Of a DNA stretch of 64,000 nucleotides, positions 49,301-61,654 are shown in pieces; position 1 is the stretch's first letter; each line of letters begins with the position of its first letter. The stretch comes from Brachionus manjavacas (taxonomy: Eukaryota; Rotifera; Eurotatoria; Ploima; Brachionidae), in NCBI GenBank assembly GCA_019054805.1, contig JAHQIY010000001.1, forward strand, positions 9,314,501 through 9,378,500, in the 5' to 3' direction. Both the position numbers and the translations under genes were made by a program. The notes under the pieces were generated by a model. That model did not search any database. It saw only the letters and a program-made list of their open reading frames with translations, and was not told the origin of the DNA.

Positions 49301-50437
49301 ATGCCCAAAAAAAAACAAACATTTAGTACTTTTTCTATCAATTGGGGTTCAATTTAATGAAACTAATTTTGCAGCAATTTTGCTCAAAACTTTACCGCTG
49401 TGTAAAAATTGAAAAATCATTAATTTTGGTGAGAAACAATGTTCTGCCTATTTAATGAGAAGTTTTTTATCACAATTAATTTAAAGTGAAAAAAATAGCC
49501 GCTAAAAATTTCTTTTAAATTTTTTTTTAACTTTTTTCATAATTAATTTAAACTTCTTATACTTGTTTAAGTTTTTGTATTTCAGCCTTGTCATATTTAG
49601 CCTGTTCATCTAGTTCCATTATTCTTTTTTGACAATCTTCTAGCTTTGATTTTAATGGTCGAGTTACATTATAAAGCTTTAGCTAAAATTAAAAATTTAA
49701 TTTAGATCATTTCTTTATAAAATAAATAAAAAAACAAGCATACAGCCGCATATTCTTTGATTGTCAAAACTTCTGGATCACGTCTGGACATAAAATCATG
49801 CTCTTCTGGAGTCCAACCTAAAGCATCAATGCTGTTAATTTCTCTTTTAATGTCTTTCTCGTTTTTCATGAATCTTTCATTATTCTCTTCGAGCTCTTTT
49901 TGTCTCACTAAAATGCGATTTAGCTCAACCCTTATTTGCTCTTGTTTTTGCTTGTCTTCCTCTTGATGTATCTTTTTTCAAAAGTTTAAAAAAATATTCA
50001 AAATTTAATTTTTTTAGCTAAACTTTACTGCATTAATGCTTTCTAGACGAGCTCTGAGAATTTGGTTTTGATGAGCTAGATCATCACATTTTTCTTGTAG
50101 CCCTTCGCACTGATTCGAATATTCGAGCTTTATATTGTTGAGCTGGAAATCTCGTTGAGCTAGTTCAATTTTAGCTAATTGAAAGTCATGCTGTAATTGC
50201 TTTATTTCAAGGTTTTGGCGCCTATTTTGTTTCGATTTAATCTTCTTAGGCTCTAAGTCACTCTTAATTGGAAAAGTTTACTTTTTAAAGATAAAATTTA
50301 AATTTTAGAATTATTACACCAAAATCGAAATTTGACAAATCCAAAGAGCTGTCGTCATCAATTTGGGAAGAATCATAAGCAAAGCCTGCTGTCAAGTCAA
50401 AAAGCTCACTTTTAGATATGTCGTCGAAGTTATTCAT
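46339..50437 (-). CDS. PIBF1: PIBF1/CEP90, centriolar satellite coiled-coil protein
   Basis: PIBF1 (CEP90) is needed for ciliogenesis and centriolar satellite/distal-appendage function. Thirteen exons on the minus strand: 50437-50318, 50262-50029, 49971-49744, 49682-49563, 48365-48232, 48183-48075, 48023-47451, 47403-47250, 47194-46989, 46938-46808, 46763-46679, 46630-46502 and 46443-46339. The frame closes with 775 residues (human about 757). Almost all of it is coiled coil. Diagnostic stretches are QHDFQLAKIELAQRDFQLNN, LVRQKELEENNERF, ELYEKYMSARDGYKNEYELK, LKLKTNQEIEKLRESTKEFY, EREIRNLRESKE, LSYGYGTN and SKRRIQQNVHLTKRVLHLEQ, all colinear with the family. The short acidic N-terminus (MNNFDDISKSELFDL) is lineage-specific. 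Intron 4 (1.2 kb) contains a TIR element. No defects were seen. Confidence 0.94.
49172..49400 (+). mobile_element. TIR family B, copy 3 (in PIBF1 intron 4)
   Basis: Left end gcggaggagaagtttggagc with aaaaaagttaaagcaaag, right end gctcaaaactttaccgctg, again mutually inverted. The interior holds the shared 'acatttagtactttttctatcaatt' region (partial). 229 bp, the shortest copy. It lies in an intron otherwise free of features. Confidence 0.72.
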
Positions 50438-52015
50438 TTTTTTAATTTCTAACCAATTTCCATTTACTTCGACCTTAAAAAATGTTCACCTTAATATCAA
50501 AGATTTAGTTTTTGAATTTTTTTGTCTTTTCTGGTTGCTAAGAATGACTGTACATTCAATGGTCTGGATTGTTGTCATGATAAAAATTTAACCCTCCAGA
50601 AGAGTTCTTAAATTTTGTCTTAAAAAAATTTTTGTTTTATAAAAAATTATCTGACAATTTTTTTGTTATTTTAAAAAAATACGCGAGCAGTGACACAAAA
50701 CCCATTTTTAGTAAATAGATAATTTTTATTATCAAATAGTACCATTTGACAAGAATATATTTCTAAGCAAAAAATTCGCAATATTTAAAACTTAAAAAGT
50801 TTTTAAACTTTTTTCACTAAAAATTTTATCATAAATACTTCCTATTTTTAATTAATAGATGGCGATTTTTGCGAGTCAATTTCAAGAATCACACTTTGTG
50901 AGAAATAAATTTTTCCTTTTTATAAATATGAGAGTAAATAGTAAAAAATTATTAAATTTAGTTGTTTTGGATTTATAGAAAATTTTGTAGTATATTGAAA
51001 ACATGAGATTATCACTGTTAGAATTTCTAAAGTTAATTTAATATTCTAAATGGTTGTACTATTCACCATCATTTAATAAAGCAATTTGATCACCTAAATT
51101 CGAAATCCTAGACAATTTTTATTTAAGTTTATCGTAATTACAGTGGTGTTCCGGATTTAGTAATTTACGATAATTTACGTAAAAAATAGTAAATTTACCG
51201 AAGTTTACAAAAGTATAAAACGTAAATTTACTAGATTTTACGTAAAATTTGGTAAATTTCGATCATTTTACGTAAATTTATGAAAAAAAAAATATCCAAA
51301 AATTGAAATAATTTGGCACTTTAAAAAAAAAATAAATTTTTGTTATCCTTAAATATTTATATCCAAAATTATGAAAAAAAAAATTTACCATAATTTACGT
51401 AAATTTTGGTAAAATGTAATCAATTTAATGGTAAAAGATAGTAAAAAATGGTAAAAAATGATTAATTAAAATTTTTAAATTAATTAAATAAAATTTTTTT
51501 GAAATAGTTAAGACTTTTACAAAAAAATTGCGTCAGTAAAATCCTTTCTCAAACTAAAATATGATACTCCCTCTAACATTCTACTTTATCAGACTTTTAA
51601 ATTATTAGCAGTCTCGAATAGATTTTTTGAGTGAGAGATATGTTAGGTAAAAACTGAGCAATTCTGTTCCATTAGTTGTGGGGTTACTAAATGAATATCA
51701 ATAGATTTGTGAAATTCACTACAAAATGATAAACAGATCAGAACAAAATGTAAAAAAATAACAAACTCTTTTTCTAAAGATTTTTAAAATAAGTTCTGTA
51801 ATGCGGCATGATGAAACTTTGAAGTTGCATCATTTTTCAATCCGAAGGAGCTCAAGTTCTGTACTGGCAAACAAACTTATAAACAAATAATTTTTTCAAA
51901 TAGGAAAAAATTATCAAAAATATTATTTTACAAATTTTCTATTTTAATAAACAATTTATTATTATAAAGAGCTAAATATCTAGTAAATTAAATTTTAAAT
52001 TTAGTTTAAAATTTT
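50438..52015. other. Intergenic between PIBF1 and TFIIH p44
   Basis: AT-rich. A block at about 51150-51440 is dense in ttacgtaa/tttacc words, like the interior of the 37.2-37.8 kb element, but no terminal repeats were found. The PIBF1 promoter lies at the left end. Confidence 0.45.
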
Positions 52016-53620
52016 CTAATTGATTGGATTTGTACAACTGGGACATGAATGAAGAGTTTCATGTATAAAAATATCACACTCGATACAATAGGATTTTTTG
52101 CAAAAGTTACATTGAAAACCATTTTTATTCATAAAAAATTGACAACCAGTGCAATTTCTTTAAAAAAAATTAACAAGATAAATAAATAAAATTATAGCCA
52201 AAAAATACTCAGGTTTAACAGTCGATTCAGAATTTTCATCTAGTTTTTCAAAATTAACTTCAACGAAAGGGTCTAAAGGAAATAAATGATGATAACTTCT
52301 TGCCAAATGAGGCGCCATCACTAAAGTCAGACCTTGTACAAAATATGTAAAAACTTTTTAAAAAATCTTTTTGTCATTTTATTTACCACAGATTTTACAT
52401 TCAACCGGAAGTTCACAGTATTTGGAATCACAAATGGGACAGAAATAGCCACCATTGGAAAAACGCGTTTCATTTGTTTCCATGTGACTTCAAAAATCAA
52501 TCAATTAGTAAATAAATTATTGATCAAAATTTAGCTACCAAAGACACATGGAAACTTCTTCTGGTTTGAGAATTTTATGCTGAGGAAAGCCCATTCTCAT
52601 TAAAGTTTGTGCTCCATTATCCTTAAATGGAAATTATTTTTCTTTTTTTTTCATGCAAATATTCTTACACTATTCGGTAACGGGAAAGCAACGCGTTGAA
52701 ATAGATCATTTAAATGAAGCTCATCTAGAATAACTGAATAAATTCCCTCGAGCTCACAACAAATTCTTTTACAAATATGAATTTCGGCAGACAGACCAAT
52801 AATTGAGCATCTAATTTTATATTTTTTACATTCATTAATTGCGGCGAATATATCACCGGGATCACAAGTGGTCATGCTTCCCATTATTATCAAAATTTCT
52901 CTGCTAGAGTGACTTTTAACATGTCTTAAAAATTAAAAAAAATAAATAATTTTTTTTTTTAAATATTTTTTTTTACTTCAGAGAAGCTAATGAAAGTTCG
53001 AGAGAATTTTGAATTGATGGTTCACCTTGACACCCTTTTTCTTTCAAGCCTTGTATTTTATCCACAAACTTTTTCGGATGTCCGACTAAATCGGAAACCT
53101 TTTCAGCTGATTTATTCCGAGTTACGATCAGACCCAATTGACTGATGGGGTTTTGGTCAAAAAAACTATAAGCAAATTTTTCTACTTGCTAAAATTTGTC
53201 AATTAGGAGAATTTCTTTATTATTATTTCTTACTCTTTGGACACATATTAACCGATTTGGTTTTAGATCTTTGTCGTTCATGCATGATGAAGCATCAATA
53301 ACAACAAACATGTGTCTCATCTGATCTTAATCAATTGAATTTTTATCTTGAATAATGCCAAATTACCAAAAATAAACAAACCATCGATAGTCTAATATGA
53401 GATTGTTTTTCCAATAATTGACGTTTTCTAGCTTGATAAGAAACATTATCAGTTGCTGTTCTTAAAGTTCCGGTCTCATCTTCTTGTATATCTTTCCTTA
53501 ATTGTTTTTGTTAAATTAAAAATTGGCTAAATATTTGATAACCAAATACCAAGTTTGTTCATAATCCCCCTCCCAAATGTATCCTTCGTTTTCTTCATTT
53601 AACAAATTGTTCATATTCAT
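52016..53620 (-). CDS. GTF2H2: TFIIH core subunit p44 (SSL1 family)
   Basis: p44 activates the XPD helicase within TFIIH for transcription initiation and nucleotide excision repair. Nine exons: 53620-53550, 53496-53382, 53320-53234, 53188-52977, 52924-52669, 52621-52539, 52487-52387, 52332-52209 and 52157-52016. The total of 1191 nt gives 396 residues, the same as human within one. The vWA domain runs from [11 protein letters not shown] through [32 protein letters not shown] and [11 protein letters not shown]. Next come MGFPQH and the C4 finger [19 protein letters not shown] with KICGLTLV. Last is the C-terminal C4C4 ring finger, [19 protein letters not shown] and HSCPSC. All zinc ligands appear intact. 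Confidence 0.96.
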
Positions 53621-55920
53621 TTTGGAAGCGTTTTTTTAGCAAGAATTTCCGAAATATCTAATAAATTTATTTTTATAAAAATTTTTTAAATTTCTTTTTT
53701 GTTTCTAAAAAATTCTGAGAATTTATTTCTAATTTTCTATGCAAGTTTTAGCATTTGATTGAAATTTTTTTTTGATTAAATTGCATAATTAACGTAATTT
53801 CTGTTTTATTTAAACATTTTCCCAAATGATCTATAATTAATTAGTAAAAAAAGCTAAACAAAACTTGATATAGTAAAAACTATGTCTAATTATTGAAAAA
53901 TTTAGAGAGTTTTTTTTTGGAATTATTTCTTTTAAATTATAAAAAAATTTAATTCTTTTTAAACAAAATTTATGGTAGCAGGTTTTGTTTAAGTTAAATG
54001 AATTTTATTTAATATTTTAAATATTTTAAAGCTTCTATTGAAATTATTAAGTATGGTATTCTAAATCAAAAATTATCTCAGACCTACTATTGACAAACGA
54101 GATGGTGGTGTCATCATCTAAATTCTTAACCTTTCTTCATTACTTACAAAAAATTAATTTTCATTCATTTGTAATTACTTTTTTAAGTATGTTGTAAATC
54201 GATATGAATCCTTTTAAATTAAAAAGCTAAAAGAAATGACTCGGCAAATGCTACTTTCACTCCGTTTCCCAACACTATTTATACCCAAAAGATTCCGAAA
54301 TATTTTTCCTATCAAAATAAAGTGGAAAATGTTTTTACATTTACGTAGGGAAAATTAAATTAGGCTTCTGAAAAAATTAATAAATAGTGTTAAGTATCAG
54401 GTATAGAATAAATTTTTTGTGGACATTTTCTTGATTTTGTTGAAGCTAAAATATATTTATAAATCTCGGTTCATTTTGAAATTCAAAAAATTTTCAATAA
54501 AAATTAGACAGCAAAATAGATAGCTTAATTTTTATTTATGTCAATAAAGAAAATTAAAAACAAGAGCATTTATTATTTTATTTTTAATCTGTTGTTGATA
54601 TTTATTTATAAAAAATCCCATAATAAAAACGAACTTGCAGTCCTGGCGAAATGTAAGGCCGCGTTAGCATTAGTTATCTTTTAAATTAAATGGAACAAAA
54701 TTAAAAGAAAGCACCATTAAATATTTATAAATTGTCCATTAAAATTAAGTTCATTTTTAGACGAACTTAACTAGGAATATTTTAAAAACTCTTCAAAAAA
54801 ATTCTAATTAAAAAAGCTTGTTTAGTTTAAATTTATTTTAGATAGTTGAAAGGTTCTTGAGACTTTTATTTTATAGAAAAAAATAAGACATAAACATAAT
54901 TTTGCGTCCGAGGCTAAATTTAGTCTAAGCTTAATTTGAAGGTTTTTAAAGGTTAAAAAGTTCTATGGTTCAACGATAGAACATGGTCAAACTATTGTGC
55001 ATAACATTATTCTAGTATCGGTAAACTAGGACATTTCAACTAACAAAACCTAAACTTGAATATTTAGCTATCATTTTATTCAAACCAAAGCTAAGTTTAG
55101 GCTGACATTCATTCTTTATTTAAAACTCCTTTTAGATAAAACAATTTTGAATATTCCACAAAAATAGCATTAGGCTATGGCCAACATTAACCTTGTTAAA
55201 GGACATGGTTTCATAGCAAGAGATATTTTTAATAACCACGTTTTTACAACCAAATTTTTGTTACAAAAATAGCCTACACACCAAGCGGGTATTGAAGCCC
55301 CGAACCGATAATCCTCTGCGATTGAAGCCTTTATATTTGCTCGATCAAAAACTTAATTTTTTTTTTTCAAAGACAATTTGGAACACAAATTTTATTTTCT
55401 TAGTTAGCTTCATCGCTTTTACCATATTCTTAGAGAAAAAAGAGAAAGAGAGAGAGAGTGTCAATGTAGATGATCAAGCTTCTTTTTTTTTTCTATTCAA
55501 AAAGCATTCGATACACACAATATGAAATTTTTGATCAAGTCTCTTTATAAAAAGAAAAATTTTTGCCATTTTTCCCTCAATTAATTTAGTCACTAACTTT
55601 TAGAGTGAATTGTTTCTGAACCTTGAGCGAATGCTTCGATTACACTGTAAAAGCTGTTAAATTAATATGCAGCTTTGAAATGATTAGCAGCGCGAGGCAA
55701 GTCTTAGCTAAATTGGGTCATTGTCAGAATTCAGCAAGAGAAAAAAAATGAAGAATAAAAAGCGCTCGGCTCAACGTGCAGTTTATAGAGCGCCAAAATT
55801 AAATTAATAAATTTAGGCTTATAAAAAAAATTGAAAATTTCATTTTTTTTTCCAAAAGGGAATTTTAGATAGATCTGATCGTTTTTTGTACGCAATTTGA
55901 ATTTTAAAAAATTATACAAA
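53621..55920. other. Divergent intergenic between p44 and the Brat-like gene
   Basis: The two genes point away from each other, so both promoters lie here. Near 55280-55340 a GC-richer patch contains, on the minus strand, a T-arm-like sequence (cggggcttcaatacccgc), but no complete tRNA fold was found. A GA-rich tract lies at 55440-55460. Confidence 0.45.
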
Positions 55921-58900
55921 ATGTCGAGAGATACACTCGAGGACAATTTTGTCGACGCGCTCAAATTCAGCGGACAAACAAACCTAATCGGAGCTTTGTC
56001 CGAGTCCAGCAAATCGCTGTCCTCAAACGCTTCCTCCTTATGCAACCGCATCTATACCAAAACAATGGACCACAAGAGCCTGCACTCCACCAATCACCAT
56101 GAGTCAATAGTGTGCAGATTGTGCAAGAATAGGCTAAGAGAGCCAAAGCTGCTCAATTGTTTGCATGTGTTTTGTAAGATGTGCTTGGCGGCCCAGTCGA
56201 ATCCGGACCCGAACATCATCAAATGCTCTCAATGCAAACAAGAAACAATGGTTAATAAAAATTTAAAAAAAAATTTTTTTTTTCAATTTTTCAAATAAAT
56301 TAATTTTTTTCAGATAAATCCATTGGCAGGAGTGGACGGCTTGGAGGACGATTATGTGATGAACAACATACTGGACATGCTGGCCATAGAGGAGAGGATG
56401 CTGGGGTGCACGAGTTGTAAGAGCGACGAGAAGTCGGTGGCCCGCTGTTCGGACTGTGCGCATTTTTTGTGTCCAAATTGTGTGAGCGCTCATCAATACA
56501 TGCGCTGCTTTGAGAGCCACAGAGTGGTCAAATTTGAGGACATAAAAAACTTGTACCAATCGAATCTGAATCGATTGGTAACGCTTGTTCATGACGATAG
56601 CAGCAAATCGCCATCGAGCTCGTCGCCGCGCTCCTCCAAATCCAGCTCGTCGGCTTCCTCATCTTCGTCCAAAATGAACGACGACCACGATTTGGACAAA
56701 AGGCCCTCTAAATTCCTCATTGACTGCGGCGTGCCCATTCACAAGCCTATTTTTTGCAAGCAGCATCCGCGCGAAAGTCTCAAATTTTTCTGCATCACTT
56801 GCCAAATTCCAATTTGCAGCGATTGTGTGGTAACGAGTCATCAGCAGCCGGTGCATTGCTATGAGCGCATTAGCGATGTCGAGAGCCGCCACCTGGAAGA
56901 GCTGGACTCTTACATCAAAAAAGCTAGGGAAAATATAAACTATTGCCAAAGCGAGTACCAAACACTGGACCAGTACTTGAACGAGCTGAACGAGCAGTCC
57001 GAGTCAAGCAAAATACTGATCGAGGAAACATTCAAGGCTTACAAGGTAATTTTGGAAAAGAGAAAAGACCAGCTAATCAAAGAACTGGAGGACAAGCACA
57101 GCAACAAGCAGCTCTTTCTAATGGAACTTCATTCGGCCATCGATCAGTCCATAAACAAATTTCTTGATGTGATCAAATTCAGCGACAGAATTCTGAGAAA
57201 TGGCAACACTTTCGAGATTTTGCTGCTCAAAAAATCAATCGTAAATCAAATCAAGTACTTGACGACCACAATGCCGCAGATGGACGGCCCTGACTTGAGC
57301 CTCAAATTTGTCACTGACGAGCAACAATTCGAAAAGTCCGTGTGCGAATCGTTCGGACGCTTTTTCTCTCACAAAGAGCTCAAACAAAACTATTTCAACA
57401 GTCTGCAAAGTGGCGCGGCAGTGAGCCCAATGGACGCAAAGGCCAAGTACGCCGAGGACCCATGGTACAACAACCAAATTGATCAACTGCAAAATCAGCT
57501 CAAATCGGTCCAATTCGATGACACCATAATGAAAAATTTAAACCAAATCAGTTCATTGAATGTACCACACGGTGTGCCGTTGTCTCCCAATGAGGAATGG
57601 TTGGCGCCCAAAGCCCCGCTGGACGAGTTGAACCAATTTCAAAAGCAGCAGCTAATCATGAACTTGGAAGGCTTGTCGCCAAAAACTCTCAACCAAATAG
57701 CCGGAATGAGCTGCAAGCAGCAGCAAATGCTTCTAAATGGTCTCGGCTTGCGCGACACAAACCCATATGACAATGGTTTGGCCTTGAATATGGTCAATCA
57801 GTCGTCGTCACGCAGTCACACGCCAGCAACAGTTGTTTCATTCAAGCAGACGCCCGAGATGGCCCAGCTGAATGGCTTGAACTCAATTGGCAGTGGTAGC
57901 AGTCTAGGCAGCAGCACGGCCAGCTCCAACATAAACATGAACAACAACAACAATGTCATAAACGCTCTTGACGAGTACCTGCCCTTCCAGAACTCCTGCT
58001 TGAACTCCAACATGGCTCAAAATCTCAACCATTTGTCAAAATTCATCAGCCCTAACCAAAACCCGGTCCTCAACAACCTAAACGACCTGAACACACTGAA
58101 CAACTTGAACGAAATGGCGCTGAGTGCCGGCCTTGGTCTAAACAAGTATGAGGCCAATTCGAATGCGTCCCAGTCTCCGCCAATGCTGAACAATGGCGCG
58201 CCAATAGGAACCATCGGCAGCGGAATGGTAATGTCCGCCTTGAACAACTCGTCCTCTAGTCAAGCGACATTTTCTGGCAACGGCAACCTAAACCCGCCGG
58301 TGAGACAAAATGGAAAGATGGCCAACATGCAAATAAGAAACAAATTTGGTGTACTCGGCTCCGGCAAGACACAGTTCAACTCTCCGCACGGCTTTTGTCT
58401 CGGCATTGACGAGGAAATAATTGTGGCTGACACAAACAATCACCGCATTCAAGTGTTTGACAAAGACGGCGAGTTTAAGCACGCGTTCGGCTCGCCGGGA
58501 CGCGAAGAAGGACAGCTGTGGTACCCGAGAAAAGTGACCGTGATGAGAGACAGCGGCAAGTTTGTGGTGTGCGATCGAGGCAACGAGCGCTCCCGAATGC
58601 AAATATTTAGCAAAAATGGTCACTTTTTGAAAAAGATATCCATCCGCTACATAGACATAGTGGCCGGTCTGGCAGTGACTCAAAATGGGGACATAGTGGC
58701 AGTGGACAGTGTGTCGCCGACTGTGTTCAGACTGAACGAAAATGGTGAGCTCAAAAAGTGGTTCGATTGTTCGGAGTATATGCGCGAGCCCAGCGACATA
58801 GCTATTTATGGCAACGAGTATTATGTGTGCGATTTTAAGGGACATTGTGTGGCTGTTTTTGACGATGAGGGAACTTTTGTGCGCCGAATTGGCGGAGAGA

Positions 58901-59148
58901 ACATCACTAACTTTCCGAACGGTATCGATGTTAGCGATGCTGGGGACGTGCTCATAGGAGACAGTCATGGCAATAGGTTTCATGTGGCCGTGTTTTCGCG
59001 CGATGGCACCATGATCAGCGAATTTGAGTGCCCTTATGTGAAAGTTTCACGTTGCTGCGGTCTAAAATTAACAAGTGAAGGATACGTGGTCACCTTGGCC
59101 AAGAATAATCACCACGTTTTAGTTCTCGATACTCTTTACGTTTCATAA
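55921..59148 (+). CDS. brat: Brat-like TRIM-NHL protein with RING
   Basis: TRIM-NHL proteins repress target mRNAs and control cell fate; the NHL propeller of Brat binds RNA with Pumilio/Nanos partners. Two exons, 55921-56250 and 56314-59148, give 1054 residues. In order: a RING (about residues 65-105, CRLCKNRLREPKLLNCLHVF then CSQC); B-box 1 (about 142-185, CTSCKSDEKSVARCSDC); B-box 2 (about 255-300, CKQHPRESLKFFCITCQIPI); a coiled coil (about 305-400); a long Asn/Ser/Gln-rich linker (about 500-780); and six NHL blades (about 784-1054, IIVADTNNHRIQVFDKDGEF, then GGENITNFPNGIDV). Drosophila Brat lacks the RING, so this form may keep E3 activity. Base composition is strikingly GC-richer than every neighbouring gene. 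The alternative name TRIM2/3 is less likely, judged by the NHL sequence. Confidence 0.95.
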
Positions 59149-61654
59149 GACCCAGTGCACTACTCTTTTTTTATATTAGCTTAATATAACTCTTCCTTCT
59201 TTCTTTCCTTTTTTTTAATTTTAACAGAAAATTGTTTTTTTTATTAATTGATAATCAGGGACTTTATTTTTGTTGGGATTTATTAATTACAAAAAATCCT
59301 TGTTTTGTTTTTTTTTCTTTCGGAATTTTATTCAATTTTTGGTCTAGAGTAAAAAAAAAATTTGAAAATTTTTTCACAAATATTTTCAAATTGAGTTAAA
59401 ATATTGTTTGTGTTTTTTTTTTGTTTTTCTTTTTTTTTTCTATTTTTTTGATAAAAATGATAATCAGTTATCTTAAAATTTCTTAAGGTCCTTATGAAGG
59501 ATAAAAATATTAAGTATAAACAAGTGCTTTTATTTTTTTTCGTTTTTTTGTTCTTATTTTGGATGATGTCAAAATTTAGTTTGTAATAGAGATTTCTTTA
59601 TTTATCTGAACAATAGAATTCCATTTTATAGCCTTTTTTGTAATTTAATTAAGTTTTTGATTATTGTGAGTGTGTCTTTTTTTTAAAGTGAAAATTTAAG
59701 AACTCTTTAATTTTTCCATTTATTTTGTTTGTGTTTCTATTTATTTTTTGTCAAGTATTCTCAGTATACTACCAAGAATGATTAGTTTAATTTATAGAAA
59801 ACAGGTAAATCAAATCTAGTAGCCGTTCTTTTTTTTTAAATATTTTTTCCTATTTACAAAAAATCAAAAAAATTAAAAAATGAAAGAAGTTTTTATAATT
59901 TTTATTATCTCTAGTTTTGAAATATAGACATTATTTTTAAGATTTTGACGAGTTATGGTTGAGGCAGTCGTGAGTCAGACCAGAGATGCCATGACCACAA
60001 TATTTACAATTTATACATATTCTTTTATGATGTATAAATAGTTTTATTTTGTCATTTCTTTTAATTTTGACTTCTTTATTGTCTTTTCCTCATTTTGTTC
60101 TGTTTTTACGTTTTTTTTTTTCAAAATTTTGAAAGACTTGCCAAATTTAATTTAGAAGCTGTTTTAATTTGTGACACAACAGCATATTAAATGAACTTTT
60201 TTTTATTTTGTATCAGTCCTCTATTTTTTTTTAAATTTATTCTTTTTCATAAAAAAAAATAATTTTTTCTCTTGATATTTTTACAAAAAATAATAATGAT
60301 AATGATTAATTAAAATATTAATTTTGTGTTAAATTAAATAAAATTTTTTTATTTAAAAAATAAAATTTTTGAAAAAATTTCTTTCTTATTGTGAGTATAC
60401 ATAATAATTATTATATTTAAATTATACGATTGATAAATATCTTAAATCATAGGAAAGAAAAATTAATTAAGAATTAGGAAGCAAAATTGAGCTAATTAGA
60501 ATATTCAGTGCTTGAAAAAAAAGCTAAAAAAAATCAAATAAATTTACAAAAAACTATTGTAAAAAGCATTTTTTTGGGTTTTCGTACATGCAAATTAATA
60601 TTTTGGCCTAAAAAATAATGCTTCTATCATTTTAACATATTTCATTTAATTTTAGCAAAAAAAAAGTTATTTCCTTTTTAACAGTTATTTAAAAAACGGA
60701 GGAAGCCAAGTTTTCCAATCTTAGCTTTTTTAAAATGTTACTAGTGGCCTAAAATTTCGTAAAAAGATGTTTCTCAGAAAATTTTGTCTTAATGTCTTTG
60801 CACCTGACGCTTTGAAAGAGAAAAATCATATTTTTTAGGTTTTTCTTTATTTTTGTAAAAAAGGAAAAGTGATAAAAAAAAACTAATATCGTTTTCGAAA
60901 TCTTGAAAGAATTTTGGGCTAGGGACATTTTTTCCTAAAAAAAAATAAAATTTAGCAACCTTTCAATCATCAAACAAGAATTCTACCCTCTATTGTAGGT
61001 TCTAACTTTGACTGTCCTTAAAATATCAAAAAATAAAGTGATAAGCAAAATTTTACATTTATTCTTAATCAGCGCACCGAGTTCTATAAGAATACCCCTA
61101 AAAATAAATAGATTTAACTGCTGAGCTATTTTTTTTTCTAATTGTCCCGTATCCTTTCTTCTAAATGATTCATTTAAAAACCGAAATATTTTTGTGTCTT
61201 GAGTTCAAAACCCGACATTTCAGAGAACTTGAACTGGCTATATTTTAATGTCATTTTGTATGACTTTATGTATTAAATATTCGAAAAAAATGATTAAATA
61301 CACAACCAGTTTTTAAATACAATTTTACTTTTGACTTTATTAAGAATTATATTATTTAAAAAACGAATAATCTAAAAATAAGATAAATATAAAATAATTT
61401 TATGGAAATCGAACTTTATGGATCAAAATTGATCAGAAATATTACGAGGAATTGGCATTTTAAAATTTTTTTAATGAAAGATAAATAAGAAAGGTAAAAA
61501 ATTTCTTTTTTCATTTTAATATCTAAAGAATTAATTGATAAAAAATTTAAAAAATAAATTTTAGGTAAATTTTCATATTTATTTTGAGATTAAAGTAAAT
61601 TTTTAAAAAACAAAAAACATTTCTAAACCAATTTAATTATTTTTTTAAACTAAT
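59149..61654. other. Brat-like 3' flank and intergenic
   Basis: Very T-rich for the first 1.2 kb, consistent with a long 3' UTR of the upstream gene (no end point can be set). After that AT-rich, with no open frame or repeat boundary recognised. The two flanking genes converge here. Confidence 0.4.

Noticed and set aside
56263..58983. Several minus-strand frames up to 231 codons across the Brat-like gene
   Set aside because: Antisense shadows caused by the GC-rich, biased codon use of the real plus-strand gene.
61195..61225. Sequence gagttcaaaacccgac as a tRNA T-arm
   Set aside because: No matching acceptor, D or anticodon arms around it.
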